A stretch of 64,000 nucleotides of DNA from Linyphia triangularis (lineage: Eukaryota > Arthropoda > Arachnida > Araneae > Linyphiidae), in contig OZ021722.1 of the NCBI GenBank assembly GCA_963978545.1, positions 107,398,442 through 107,462,441 on the forward strand, given 5' to 3'. The notes under the pieces are model-generated. The model saw only the letters and a program-made list of their open reading frames with translations, did no database searches and was not told the DNA's origin. The first letter of the stretch is position 1. Every line of letters starts with the position of its first letter. The position numbers and the translations under genes are program-made. This document shows, piece by piece, positions 1 to 11,544 of the stretch.

Positions 1-373
1 TTGTATTAACTCTTTAGAAGATATTTACCAAACAAAATTTTAAAATTTTATTTTTTACTCCAGATGTGATTTTTCTTTTTAATTATGAAAGGAAAAAAAA
101 TATGAACTTTTATTGTTAAAATTTTTAATTCTAATATCCGCTAAAATATCAAAATTATGTATGGTAAATTTTCTTTTTATATATTTGTGAACACATACAT
201 ATAATTTTTAAATTCAACAAGATATTTTTTATTACGTTATATCAAAAAGTTTAATGCATTGTTTTATAGTAATTATAAAATTTTAATACAAAAAAAAAAA
301 AAAAAAAAAGATTTTATAGACCAGTATACTGTTCTAGAATTACATAAAAAAACTGTATTGATCCAAGAAATAC
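1..373. other. AT-rich sequence, nothing recognised
   Basis: AT-rich DNA with a 20-base poly(A) run near 290-309. I see no open frame, splice pair or repeat shared with the rest of the window. Confidence 0.5.
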
Positions 374-1145
374 TTAAGGGGAGTTTAAACCTTTTGACGA
401 CAACAAAAAGAGCTTTCCTTACGTAATTTTCGATATTCTTTAAAATAAAAGGTATTCGGTATTTTTAATTGATATTTTTTATGCAGCATAATGTTTAGTT
501 CCTTTTTGAAAAACATTAATTATTTTAAGCATAAGTATGTTTTTTAAAAAGTTATCAAGTGAAACGTAATGATGGAAAATTTAGAAAAAAAAAAACTATG
601 TATATAAGTTACCCACAATATTAAATAAAAAGTTATTGTTCTATCTCTTTAAAAAAATATATGAATATGCACGTGATAGTTTTACATTCTCTGAAGCAAA
701 AAATAAATATATAATTGACAAGTTTTTCTTAAAACGCCTTTTATAGTTAGAAAAAATATTTAAAATTTAAATTTTATCGTTATTTTTTACATAAAAATAT
801 TTTTATATTGTATAAAAGAATAATTCTGCTTTAGAGAATAAACCCATAAATTAGCTTTAATTTCCAATAATAATATTGAGTTTATTCCAGAAACTTAATA
901 AAATATCTTGTGGGTAATTTATGTTCAAAAATTTTTTTTTCTAAATTTTTCATCGTTACGTTTCACTTGATAACTTTAAAAAAATATATATTTATGTCTA
1001 AAATAGTTATTGTTTTTCAAGAAGAAAATAAGCGTTGTATCGTATAAAAAATTACAATTAAAAATATAAAGTATATTTTATTTTAAAGCATATTGAACTA
1101 AAAAAGCTATTTTAGTTGGCGTCAAAAGGTTTAAACTCCCCTTAA
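374..1145. mobile_element. TTAA-flanked fold-back MITE
   Basis: The element starts TTAAGGGGAGTTTAAACC and ends with the exact reverse complement, GGTTTAAACTCCCCTTAA, so TTAA sits at both edges, as in piggyBac-type target duplications. The inverted repeat extends through a CTTTTGACG/CGTCAAAAG block. A second internal inverted pair (around 553-615 and 905-975, both containing the AAGTGAAACGTAA motif) makes most of the 772 bp self-complementary. There is no coding capacity, so this is a non-autonomous element. Confidence 0.8.
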
Positions 1146-1549
1146 GAAATTAAAATTTAGGGCCCTGGACCCTCTTAAATTGTCATCGCCATTGAAATAA
1201 TGACTAAACTGATTCATTTCTCAACTTTTTTTTTTATTTATATTGACCAGTCATGCTGTTTGACGACTTATTTTTCACATACCTGCGCATCATAAATGGA
1301 TAACAGAATGGGCATTATTTAAACCTTTTATTTACATGTTCCAACAAACTCGCGGTGTTATCTTAATGCAGCAAGATAATTTGAAAAATTGAATGAGTAA
1401 ACTCTAAATAGTACAATGATGAGGTGCGTGATAATATCCACCTGTTCTTTTAGACTTTACTAATTATAACTTTTATAATTTTCTTAATTTGATGAAATTT
1501 AATCCTAATGCTTCTAAGGTCCTGCTCTGGATGGCTAATCACTCAATAC
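1146..1549. other. unassigned intergenic DNA
   Basis: Ordinary AT-rich sequence with a short T run. No coding signal and no copy elsewhere in the window was noticed. Confidence 0.4.
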
Positions 1550-2080
1550 AATAACATAACTAATAATAACAAAATTTTCAATATAAATTCTTTATTTGCA
1601 TTGCCAATTTATATTCATTTACGCAGCGCTGATTCTGTTAACAACGTGAGCTTGGTATTTGCATCTAATTATAAATATATAAAAAAAATATTCTATCAGC
1701 AAAAATTTTAGGCAAACTACGTTTCAAAATTTATTTATTTAAAATGGACATGAACTTATGCACTCATATCCAAATATATTTTATTTATTCTGATTAAAAA
1801 AATTCTATTATATATTTATTAAAACAAGTTTGGCAACAGAAAAGAGTTTCTTCAATGGTCGGTTAAATACTATTTTGGCGCGATTGGATGACGGCAAGTT
1901 GGTTTATTTTTATTCCGTAAAATTGACCTTTTAGTGGCAATTACCTCCCAAAATTTGATAAAATGCATTGTCATTGACGTCGGACCTATTTGCCAAGTTT
2001 TAGCCCGATTGGATGACATCAAGAGGATTAATTAGGCCTTCGTTAATTTTCCCATCGATATACACAGCCAACCAGTCACC
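1550..2080 (+). repeat. interspersed repeat family H, copy 1
   Basis: Shares long stretches with 10890-11400 (same strand) and with 5635-6140 and 16390-17235 (opposite strand). Recognisable blocks include the GCGCTGATTCTGTTAACAAC region, TTGGCAACAGAAAAGAGTTT, and GCGATTGGATGACGGCAAG followed by a GATAAAATGCATTGTCATTG segment. It ends near CACAGCCAACCAGTCACCC. No open frame and no clear terminal repeats. The class is unknown. Confidence 0.7.
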
Positions 2081-3186
2081 CACCCACATACATAAACACT
2101 AAATTGGAACAAATAATTTAAAAATGAAAAATAAATAAAAAATACATATATAAAAACAAACAAAAAAAACATGGCGAGCTTCAAAAAATTACCGCTTACA
2201 TAATTACATTCTTTATAGATTTCCTAGATTGCTTTTTTTTTGTTATTTAAGGGTACGCACAGCCCAAAAAATTATTTTCAGCAATTGTACCACTAAAATT
2301 TAAACTAGAGTAATTTTACATTGTGTTGTTGGTAAGTAAACATAATTTACCCTACAAAAATATTTTGAATAAATAATTTTGGATAAATTCAATTGTTTTA
2401 AATTTTTTCAAACTTTTTAAGAAATGCTACTTCTTCCACAATTTTGAGTATTTTTCCATGAAATGCATTATAATTGTTAACATTAATTAGTATGGATTTG
2501 AAGATGCAAGCTATGAAAAATGTTTTATATATTTTTACACTAAAAACAGCTGCGTTTTTTTTTCAAGTTTTCAGCTTTTTAATTAAAATAAAAAACTAAA
2601 CATAGCACACCTTTTTCCATACTAACTTTTGTTTAACAGATGTATATAAATACGCTATAAAAATGTCCCAATCCTAACTAATTTTAGAAAAAAGCCTAAG
2701 GAATTCAAACAACATTCAAACTAAAAAATAAAAAAACTGAGAAAAATAGTGTTAAAGATTTATTTTTCAGCTTTGAAAGTGTGAGATGGTTTAGAAATAC
2801 AATATAACTTTTTATCTATCAAAGGTACAAGTACAAATTTTTGCACTGTTATTCAGAAAGATATTCTCCACATTATGGAATAAAAATTGACGTTTTCCAT
2901 GCCCCCTTAAAACCTCACTCTCTCTCTCTCATAGCTTTCTCGATGAAATTTAGTCAATCTGTCACCAGTTGGCGATGAGAATGCCAGTCAATCTGTCACA
3001 TAGCCTCAGGAAAGTAATTGGTGCTACTCTCGACAACCTGATCCAACGAGATCTCAAGATACACATAGTTGACCCCTTCTAAATTGAATATTAACTTCTC
3101 CCGTAAGGTCCAGATAAGTCCACTAAATTATTCATGAGTTGCCTGCCATGCTCTGAGAGAACCAAAAATATTCATAAAACAACTAG
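2081..3186. other. unassigned AT-rich DNA
   Basis: About 1.1 kb without a supported gene. It contains T and A runs, a CT dinucleotide run near 2920-2931 and a short local repeat of the phrase CAATCTGTCAC (around 2957 and 2988). No splice-bounded frame was found. Confidence 0.4.
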
Positions 3187-3395
3187 AAAGATTGCTTAAC
3201 GCTGGGAAAATGAAGCCGTTGCTAGATTGCTGGGTGGACAAAAAATGCGGATTGTCGAGGATTTGAAAATAAAATCATGGGTTGTACACAGCAGAAATGT
3301 CAATAACTAACTTTAGTATTAATGAACACAAAAATATCTATTCTAGCACTTTATAAGGTTTACCCCAACAACACAAGTGAACTGTGATTGATTAA
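3187..3395 (+). repeat. repeat family J, copy 1
   Basis: Matches 22977-23196 over about 200 bp (GCTTAACGCTGGGAAAATGA, then a TTGTACACAGCAGAAATGTC block, then AGTGAACTGTGATTG). It ends at the GATTGATTAA where the surrounding sequence changes. No frame. Type unknown. Confidence 0.65.
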
Positions 3396-3442
3396 CACGT
3401 CGAGCGCCACGTCAGCCATTGGTGGCTGACGGTGTAAAATAA

Positions 3443-4112
3443 TGTTATAAATTTCTGTATATTTGTAAATATTTTGTAGTATTAATTATATAAAAAGGAA
3501 AATTTATGTGCATTTCGCATAAAGCAGTGCATGAGTTTGTCTTTACTTCGCTTTCTTGCAATGCGTCTCTTAATGCTTGAAAACGAGTTTTACAAGGATA
3601 AGGCCATTTAACATTATGGTTAATGGCAATCTCGCCAAGTTGGCGAAGGTTTTGGAGACTAATTTTGGTCGCCAAATTTGGCGAGAAATCGACAAATGTC
3701 GCTAAACTCAGCGACCATTTGGCGACATTTTAGGTCCCCATGTACCTGGATAGGGCTTTTGAACTGCGATCTGGAAAAATTTCCAAATTTCTATCGCTAG
3801 AAGATTCGCGAAGGAAGCTTCGCTTTATAAGGCCGGCTAAGAGAGCGAGTGAGTTAGTTGTCTCTCAGTGAGCATTCAGAGTAGTTCCGAAAGTGAACTA
3901 TATTGCATTGTCTTTTGCGTCGATTTTAGCAGTTGTGCATCTAGTTTTTAACTGCTGTTTGTGTTCCATTGTTGTTTAAAGAGCTGCATTGAGTCTATTA
4001 AAACAGAAAGTTCTGGAGTTGTAAAAGAATCTGCGAAGAGTTATATCGGAATAAATTTCTGCAAGTTTTGATCTGCTTTGGCTTCAAGTCTTTCGAACCC
4101 ATCCACGCAACA
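3443..4112 (+). mobile_element. solo LTR, family K (copy 1)
   Basis: Begins TGTTATAAATTTC and ends CCACGCAACA, so it has the TG...CA termini of an LTR. It is flanked by a perfect 4-bp duplication, ATAA (3439-3442 and 4113-4116). The 670-bp sequence is homologous, in reverse, to 51688-52407, which has its own 4-bp duplication. No internal retrotransposon sequence is attached. This fits a solo LTR left by recombination between the two LTRs of a Gypsy/BEL-like element. The superfamily cannot be decided from the LTR alone. Confidence 0.87.
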
Positions 4113-4116
4113 ATAA

Positions 4117-4730
4117 GATATATAACTAACCCCCCCCCCACACCCCCTTTGTTTTAAGCAATTAGTGAAAATTTATGTAATATTATTTATTACAGGATAG
4201 TATCACTAACACGGTGAGTGCCCCAGCCATCGGTGGCTGACAGTACGCTGTTGTTTTTCCCACGCCTATAATTTGACATGGTGCCTTTCTTAGTACTTTT
4301 TAAAGTTCAGAAAGTCTTAGTTTTTGAAGTACTATTGATATTTCAATAGATAAAAATATTATGAAATATATTATGTTCACCCTAGTGAAAAATTGTCTAC
4401 ATAAGAATTTTAAGTCCGATGTCTGGCAACGCTGCGTACACGTGTGGAATGAATGCCTATAAGCATTTCCATCTAAACGTAAATATCTTATACTGCGATA
4501 AGAAACAATGGCCCTAATATATTTACACAGTTGTATCGCGTAAATTTCAATCTGTTAGCTTTGCTATACCGCAATACTAGCGCTTTTAAGCAGCGCGCGT
4601 GGCCTGAAGGGGAATTCCTTAAGAATTCCCGTGGAGCTCAACTTGTCAAGCACCCACTCATAAATTATTCACCCCCGGAACGTTTTTTCCCTTGCGTTGC
4701 AATCGAAGCAGTCTATCCAGTTGTTTATTT
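4117..4730. other. unassigned DNA with a repeated GGTGGCTGAC motif
   Basis: Starts with a C-rich stretch and includes an AACACGGTGAGTGCCCCAGC block that echoes 3393-3437 on the other side of the solo LTR (both carry GGTGGCTGAC). An 86-codon open frame at 4531-4791 runs into the neighbouring MITE and has no supporting signal, so I do not call a gene. Confidence 0.4.
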
Positions 4731-4738
4731 ATCTCGAT

Positions 4739-5457
4739 TAGAGGTCGGAAATATCGATCAAAATAAATATCGATACGATATCGTTGCATAGAAAAAAAAT
4801 ATCGATAAAGTATCGATATATCGATACATGATTTTTTTTTTTTTAATTTGATTTTGAATTTTGCCAGAAACGAAGTTTTTTTAGGGCAAATTTCTACTTT
4901 TCATGAATTCATGCCACAATTGTTTTAATAAATAAATTATAAAAATTGTTTTAATAAATAAATTATAAAAATTGTTTTAATAAATAAATTATATTATCAA
5001 TCAGAACAAATAAATTACATTTGGACGTCAATGCCTAAATTCACATTTATTTTTAAGGAAAAAATTTTGAAAAGTAGTTTACCGCATAGTTTGCTGATAG
5101 AGATGTTTTTAATATATAAAATTAGATGCAAATTCTAGGCACACGTTGGCAACAGAAACGGAGCTAAGTTAATGACTACTAATAAATGATCTTAGCTTTT
5201 TATCATATCATGTTTTCTATTTTGATAGGATGCCATTTTAACTGTCTCTCAGCCCAGTCCAAACTTTAGTTTTGAAGTTTTTGAAATTTGAATAAAGAAA
5301 ATCGAAAAAACACATGGAACTACAAAACAATCATCAAAAACCTAAAAATGTTTGAAAATATCGATAGATTGGTGACTTGTATCGATAGTTTATCTATCGA
5401 TATTTTTTTTTAAATATCGATACAAACATCGTCGTATCGATATATCGCCGACTTCTA
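4739..5457. mobile_element. hAT-type MITE with 8-bp target duplication
   Basis: The ends are TAGAGGTCGGAAATATCGAT on the left and, reverse-complemented, TAGAAGTCGGCGATATATCG on the right. The 8-bp sequence ATCTCGAT is duplicated exactly at 4731-4738 and 5458-5465. TAGNG-type termini with 8-bp duplications are typical of hAT elements. The subterminal zones are packed with ATCGATA motifs on both sides. Inside are three tandem copies of an AATTGTTTTAATAAATAAAT unit (about 4918-4992) and a fragment of family H (about 5078-5190). No transposase. Confidence 0.87.
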
Positions 5458-5634
5458 ATCTCGATGGAGGAAACATACTAATATTAGACCGTTCGCAGCA
5501 TAGTACTCCTCTTGCCATTATCGAACCAAAACTCACAGACTATCTTTTTACGTCATTTCTAAAGTTTTTATTAGAAAAATTCCAAATATTTTTGTGTTCT
5601 TCGAAAGAAAATTCTCAGGTTTCTTATCTTTTTA

Positions 5635-6145
5635 AATCCTTTATATTAACGCCGATTTCGTGTGTCGATGGCAGCGGAATCTGCGGAAGCCTAATTAACC
5701 TCCCTGCCGTCATCCAATCGGGCTGAACCTTGGTAGATAAATTCGATGTCGATGACAATGCATTCTATCAAATTTTGGAGATTTAACTGTCATTAAAAGG
5801 TCGCTTTTACGGAATACTAACAAATCAACTTGCTCTCACCCAATCGCGCGAGCATAAAATGTAATCAACTATTGAAGAAAACCTTTACTGTTGCCAAAAT
5901 TGTTTAAATAAATAATAAATTTTTTTTAGTGCGAATAAATAAAAGATGTTTGGATGTGAGTGCATAAATCGTGTTAATTTTTAATAAATAAATTTTGAAA
6001 TGCAGTTTGCCGCACATTTTGCTGATAGAAATGTTTTTGATACTTAAAATTAGATGCAAACACTAAGCACGCGCTGTTTGCAGAATTGGCGTTGAGTTAA
6101 TGAATATAAAAATTGGCGATGTATAAAATGTATTTATATTACAAA
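5635..6145 (-). repeat. interspersed repeat family H, copy 2
   Basis: Reverse-complement match to family H: GGCTTCCGCAGATTCCGCTG, CGATTGGATGACGGCAGGGA, the GAATGCATTGTCATCGACATCG block and the GCATCTAATTTTAAGTATC block are all present in order when read on the minus strand. Non-coding. Confidence 0.7.
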
Positions 6146-6384
6146 CTTTGTTTTTATTTGTTATATTATTTCTTATTATATTTTCAGAATTCTCTATCGA
6201 TTCTCAATTAATTTGAAAAAATACCAAGAGCTTGCTTGATTATTTATAATTATTCATATTTTGAACATTAATCCAACTTCCAACGGCATCAGCCGTTCGG
6301 AATTTAGATCAACAATTTGCAATATTGGCTGTTAATTATACGTCAGAAAAAAATATTTAAATGTTTATAAAAATGAAAAATGTT

Positions 6385-6574
<190 letters not shown>

Positions 6575-6599
6575 AAATTCTAAAACAAGTCAAATATAC

Positions 6600-7059
6600 T
6601 TATTCGCCTAAATTTGACTAAGTCTAACTGTTCAGTAACTTTCTTTATACAGTCCACTAGATGGCGCTATGCGCAATTGTTTTCATATTTTTTCTTTTCT
6701 ACTTGAATGTAACCGTTAGTAGACAGTAGCCATGTGAACTTTCTTGCTACCACGTACCTTTCAAGCTGAGATGACGGCTCCAATAAAATGTACCAGAAAC
6801 CTGTAAGTAATTCCTTACTGTCTTGTCATGTGTACCATACGAAACAGAACGAGTTAATTAAGTACAAACACTAACCCTCTAGTGTATATCACACAATATT
6901 TGTAGCAAGCAGGATTGGGTATATAGTACGTAGAAATAAAAAATACGAACGATGGCTGTATATTCGATTCTAATTATGGTTGAATCTTACAATTTGCACC
7001 AAAATGTTTTGCTTGCTATTTTCTATATGTCTGATGCAAAATGTTTTTCTTAGAGGGCT
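6600..7059. other. unassigned intergenic DNA
   Basis: Unique-looking sequence between the microsatellite and repeat L. It contains the phrase CTAGATGGCGCTATGCGCAA. No gene model can be supported. Confidence 0.35.
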
Positions 7060-7900
7060 GTATACTAAGTAACTCTATCTTTAAAAATTTCTATACGAAC
7101 CCCTATTTTTTATGTTTTCATTCGATATTGGATACTTCGTCTACCCTAGATAGCAAATTTCAGTTCACTATGTTGAGAAACAAGTCACTTATGAGCGAAA
7201 ATGTTTTGCCCGATCTTGAGGGTAAATTTCTTTATAGCGGGATGAATCGAAAGTTTTGTATGCTTCAAAACGTAATCTATTACGCGTTCTCTTAAAGTGA
7301 GCTGTTTTACTTTTTTGCTAAAATGTCGAGAGCCATAAGTCAAAATGAAATGAAAAAAATCTGGAGGGGTTTTCGACCATGATAATTTTAATGGAAGCCA
7401 AAAAATACATGTTTCTATTTAAAAAAATGTAAGACTTGTTTTATTAATTAATGATTAATTATTAAAAATGGTTTAAAGCAAAAGTTGCATGTTATTTATT
7501 TTCGGCCTTTAATAAACCATCGTTGAAACAAAAATTGCTTAAATATATAAACTATTTAAAAATTTATAACTAAAAAAATAAAAAAAAAATTTCTTTTAAA
7601 TTTTTAACATTAATTTGCCATATTTTTAACACCATTTAAATTACTAACCACTCACAGGAAAATTATAAAATTTGGTATTTATACTTTTTTTTGAGTTTCT
7701 AAATCTAAATATGGCATAATATTATGCGGTTGCTATTGAACTTTTTAAAGTTTGGTTTAGTTTTAATATGCAGTTGACCCCTCTTTATGAAAAAATAAAT
7801 AAATTATATGCAGTTAATAAAGATCTTCCACAATTTACAACGGTACTTGACTTTTGTTATTTCATCAATTTTAATACAAGATATAGCCATCGTTCGGATT
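7060..7900 (+). repeat. repeat family L, copy 1
   Basis: Matches 15690-16365 in reverse orientation over most of its length. Shared blocks include CTACCCTAGATAGCAAATTT, the AAGTGAGC(T/G)TTTTTAC region, a TAAGTCAAAATGAAATG segment, and at the far end CTTCCACAATTTACAACGGT followed by ACTTGACTTTTGTTA. Broken short frames only. It could be a decayed transposon, but I cannot name the class. Confidence 0.65.
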
Positions 7901-7947
7901 TTTTTTTTTTTTTTGCGTACAGTACAAGGCATTTTGTGACGGGTAAT

Positions 7948-8196
7948 TATACTAAACTTCAGCTTAACTAGACATCACTTAGACGGTAGATCGTGACAGT
8001 GCTCATAGGTATTTAATCTATTTTGGCGGAGTGAAGACATAATTCTTGCCAAACCTTAGAGCCTTTTGTTCTCTACAGGGTTGTGGGTGGTTTGGCGAAC
8101 ATTATGCTTTCACTCCGCCAAAATGGCTTAAATACCTATGAGCACTGTCACGATCTACCGTCTAAGTGATGTCTAGTTAAGTTGAAGTTTAGTATA
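7948..8196. mobile_element. fold-back MITE, family G (copy 1, complete)
   Basis: A hairpin element of 249 bp: TATACTAAACTTCAGCTTAA at the left is mirrored by TTAAGTTGAAGTTTAGTATA at the right. The arms run about 100 bp (ACGGTAGATCGTGACAGTGC and GCACTGTCACGATCTACCGT) around a short loop. The ends are consistent with TA target sites, as in Tc1/mariner-type MITEs. Related copies lie at 8514-8684 and 50855-51092. Confidence 0.87.
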
Positions 8197-8513
8197 GTCC
8201 CTTTAAGCGAGCCTTTTTTAGGTCTGATTGCATTTGTCTTTGCCAAGTTGTCCTAGGCCTTCCTCTTTTCCCTTGCCATCAGGAGCCCAGGGGTGAGAAA
8301 AGTGTGTTAGATTCTCTTTTTTGATTCTTAACACATAGAACGTCCACCGCTACCTTCTCTTACTGATTTCTTCCCGTATTGAAGCAAGGTCTACTGCAGT
8401 CTACTCAGAACAGAAACTAAACAGAAGAACAAAGTACTAAAGCGACTGATAAGACTATGATCATCAAACTCCGTGATCATCTACTATGTCTTGTGACTTA
8501 GCCGCGTATTCAC
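8197..8513. other. segment between two fold-back MITE copies
   Basis: About 317 bp of higher GC than its surroundings (for example TTGTCCTAGGCCTTCCTC). It lies between a complete and a truncated copy of MITE family G and may be a fragment of another element. No gene supported. Confidence 0.35.
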
Positions 8514-8684
8514 TATACTAAACTTCAACTTAACTTGACATCACTTAGACGGTAGATCGTGACAGTGCTCATAGGTATTTAATCCATTTTGGCGGAGTGA
8601 AGACATAATTCTCGCCAAACCACCCACAACCCTGTAGAGAACAAAAGGCTGTAAGGTTTGGCAAGAATTATGTCTTCACTCCGC
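8514..8684. mobile_element. fold-back MITE, family G (copy 2, truncated)
   Basis: Starts with the same TATACTAAACTTCAACTTAA end and runs through the loop into the second arm, but stops at CACTCCGCC, where the right arm should continue for about another 100 bp. It abuts the end of the exon at 8701-9065, so if that exon is terminal this MITE lies in its 3' UTR. Confidence 0.8.
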
Positions 8685-8700
8685 CTAGTTCTGACTACAG

Positions 8701-9065
8701 TCAGCTCTGCTGCAGTTTAATTACAACCATGCTGCACCCACTTCCTATACCTAAAAGTGGTAGATTCTGCACCGATTCCAATCGTACACTCCTCCGAGTA
8801 GGTTCAAACTTGTAAACCTCCACCATCTTATCCATGGGAGGCTCAGACGGCAAAGAACTCTCGGGAGTGGTCGATAAACCAGAAATGGATCGTCTGTCAG
8901 TGAAGGCACCGGGCGGCATCGTCTGAAATCCCACTGTGTTCCTCAGGTGGAATCCTTGTTGCTGTCTCGATCTTCGATTCGGAGTAGAGGACTGCAATTG
9001 TCCAGAAAGGATGCTTGGAGTTGTTGGTCCTGCTCTTTGGAAAGGAGCAGTTACATAGGGGATAT
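8701..9065 (-). CDS. exon C of secreted Ser/Thr/Pro-rich protein gene
   Basis: Read on the minus strand, a polypyrimidine tract and TTTCCAG acceptor end at 9066 and the exon opens at 9065 with AT, completing the codon begun by exon B (G+AT = Asp). The frame then runs open for about 120 codons to TGA at 8701-8703. The product is Pro/Ser/Thr/Arg-rich (starting IPYVTAPFQRAGPTTP), hydrophilic, with no cysteine cluster or membrane segment. Alternatively the exon stops at 8751 at an AG|GTATAG donor. This would again leave phase 1, as at the other two introns, and would make the last 16 codons intronic. I cannot choose between a terminal exon and a spliced one. No AATAAA is obvious on the minus strand just below 8700. 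Family not recognised. Confidence 0.72.
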
Positions 9066-9372
9066 CTGGAAACGAGTAATTTGGAAGAATGATAAATATA
9101 AGAGTAAAAGTAGAGTTAGGTAATTTAGTTGGTAACATGAAGTTAACCTGGTTTGTTGGCATAGGGTCTTACAGAAAGGAACCCTTTAAGTGTGAAATGG
9201 CATATCTTCTAAATAGTGGGAGATGGAAAGAAGAGACAAGTAGTACATTGGATAGACAGTTATAGAATTTTTAATACCCCAGTTTTTAAAGTTAGTTACG
9301 ATATTGGAATGTTGCAATAATTGTTTGTGATATCTGGATACGTAGGAATGAGTTCGTTTTAAGCATAAAATT

Positions 9373-10058
9373 GGGGTGTGGAACATCGCACAACTTTCAA
9401 TTACAGTAAAATATTGACGTGGATTTGTGTTATTTACCGTTGTCATATTTTCATCATTCATTTGTCAAAAATGGCCAGTTTGGCGATATTTTCTGCTGTA
9501 AGTCTTGTACAAAAAAAAAAAAAAAAAAAACGTCGTAAAATGATGATTTTAGTGACATACTTTTCAATAATTCTTATATTATCCTTTCTTATAAGTGAAA
9601 CTGAGGAGATAAGAAAAAAAATCGTCGGTGAGGTATGCTGAAAGAAAGAGAACTCTGTATTAAAGGCATTCGTTTTTCAACTTTTTGCGCTTTTATCTCA
9701 TTTTTATGCGAGTTTCGGAGGCGGAAATGTTTAGAACACTTTCAGAGAGCGATTTTAATCAAAACTTTAGCGCTATTTTTTTAATCAATTATTGAAAAAC
9801 ATTAAATTTTCAATACCAGCTACCCTATGCGCATGTGTGATTTTGACTGAAACCTTAATGGAAGGTCCTTGGGCCATCGCTAACTCTCACACCTAATTTG
9901 AACATCAACATTATAGGTTAATTTGTTCGGGAGTTATGCTGACCACTTACACACCGACATACATTTTTTCTAGATCACTTTTTTGAAAGTATGTACCTAT
10001 ATGTGTACATAGGGTACTTTCATTACCCTATGTACACATATGGGTAATTAAAAGTAAA
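9373..10058 (+). repeat. interspersed element family A, copy 1
   Basis: About 690 bp from GGGGTGTGGAACATCGCAC to a palindromic end built on TTACCCTATGTACACATA and TGGGTAATTAAAAGTA. It carries the internal family marks: a homopolymer A run, the TTCTTATATTATCCTTTCTT region, and the GCGCATG-containing segment followed by TTATGCTGACCAC. It lies in the intron between exons B and C of the host gene. No coding capacity. Confidence 0.85.
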
Positions 10059-10889
10059 AAAAATGACGCCTACATTACGTTTAACGAAAGCTTTCGGATA
10101 TTTTTACTTGTGAGTACATTTTGATGACTAATTTTATAAAAAATTATCAATTTAATCTTAACTGCTATATTTAAATAAAAATTAACAATTTTATTTTAAC
10201 TGTTAAATTTTATTTATCAAAATCGTTAGTCTTTAAAATTAATAGGCCTTATAATAGTTTAAATATTGGCTTCCAATGAAATACTACAATTCTACATTAA
10301 TCTAAACATATAAATTATAACTTGAATTTATGAAACAATCCAGTTTTAATTTAAACCTTACTACTCTTCTTTACAAAACGACTGCAAACCTTACAATTTG
10401 TAACTGTTACAGACATTACTTCACAGAACGACTTTACGAAATTTAGAAACTCTATCCATTTAATTAAATAAATATAAATTTAAAGAAGCCGTTCTGAAAC
10501 TTACATCATTCTTTACAAAATAAATATTATTAACCTTGTAATACATAATTAAGTCTTGAGTAACTCGTAATCGCAGTATTTGAGGTAAAAATTTTTGTTG
10601 ACAGCAATGCATGAAAGGCTGCCTGTTATGCACTAGTGCCCTTCCAAATACTTTATTTCAAAATTTATAAATTTAATTTCCAGTATCCAAACACTTTTCA
10701 TAAAGAAATGTCGGATATTCGTTTTGTCTTTATATAGCCAAGTATTGAGAAATTCTAATTAAATTTTATGAAAAGATCCATTCAATACATTCCATTCAAT
10801 ACTTTTGTTGAATTTAAAATTATGTAATGTTGTTGGTAATGTAAATAGAATTTTATAAGTCTTTCAAAATGGTAAATATAAAACGTGAT
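10059..10889. other. intronic AT-rich DNA, nothing recognised
   Basis: About 830 bp within the intron between exons B and C. No frame or repeat match was noticed. Confidence 0.4.
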
Positions 10890-11410
10890 AACATAACGCA
10901 TGAAATTATAAACCATTTATATGAATTGCCAATTTTTATATTTATTAACATCAGTGTGTTCTTGGTGTTGGTATCTAATTTTAAATATTAAAAACATCAG
11001 CAAATCTATCAGCAACATTTGCTGTAAACTACTTTTCAAAATTTATTAATTAAAATTAATGTGAATTTATGCATTCACATCCAAATATCTTTTTATTTAT
11101 TTTGATTAAAACAATTTTATTATTCATTTCTTAAAATAATTTTGGCAACAGGAAAGAGTTTCTTCAATGGCCGGTTAAATGAGCGATTGGTTGACGCCAA
11201 AATGCTTTATTAGTATTCCGTAAAAATGACATTTTAATGACAGTGACAGCCCGCAAAATTTGATAGAATGCATAGTCATTGATATCGAATCTATTTTCCA
11301 AGTTTCAGATCGATTGAATGACTGCAAGGGGGTTATAGTTACTTCTCCGCAATCTTTACCGTCATCGAGATGCACAATTACTTATCCACCCACACACACT
11401 CACATTCTCA
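10890..11410 (+). repeat. interspersed repeat family H, copy 3
   Basis: Same block order as copy 1, including TTTTGGCAACAGGAAAGAGT, a CCGTAAAAATGACATTTTAA block and TTTGATAGAATGCATAGTCA. Ends near CACACACTCACATTCTC. Confidence 0.7.
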
Positions 11411-11544
11411 AAACATTCTAAGTTAATATAAAGGATTTAAAAATGTACAGTATTTAAAAGTCATTGAATCGTTCCTAATATCAGCTAAATTAAAATTTGT
11501 TAACTCAATCAATAAATAATTATAATTATTGTTTCAAAGAAAAA

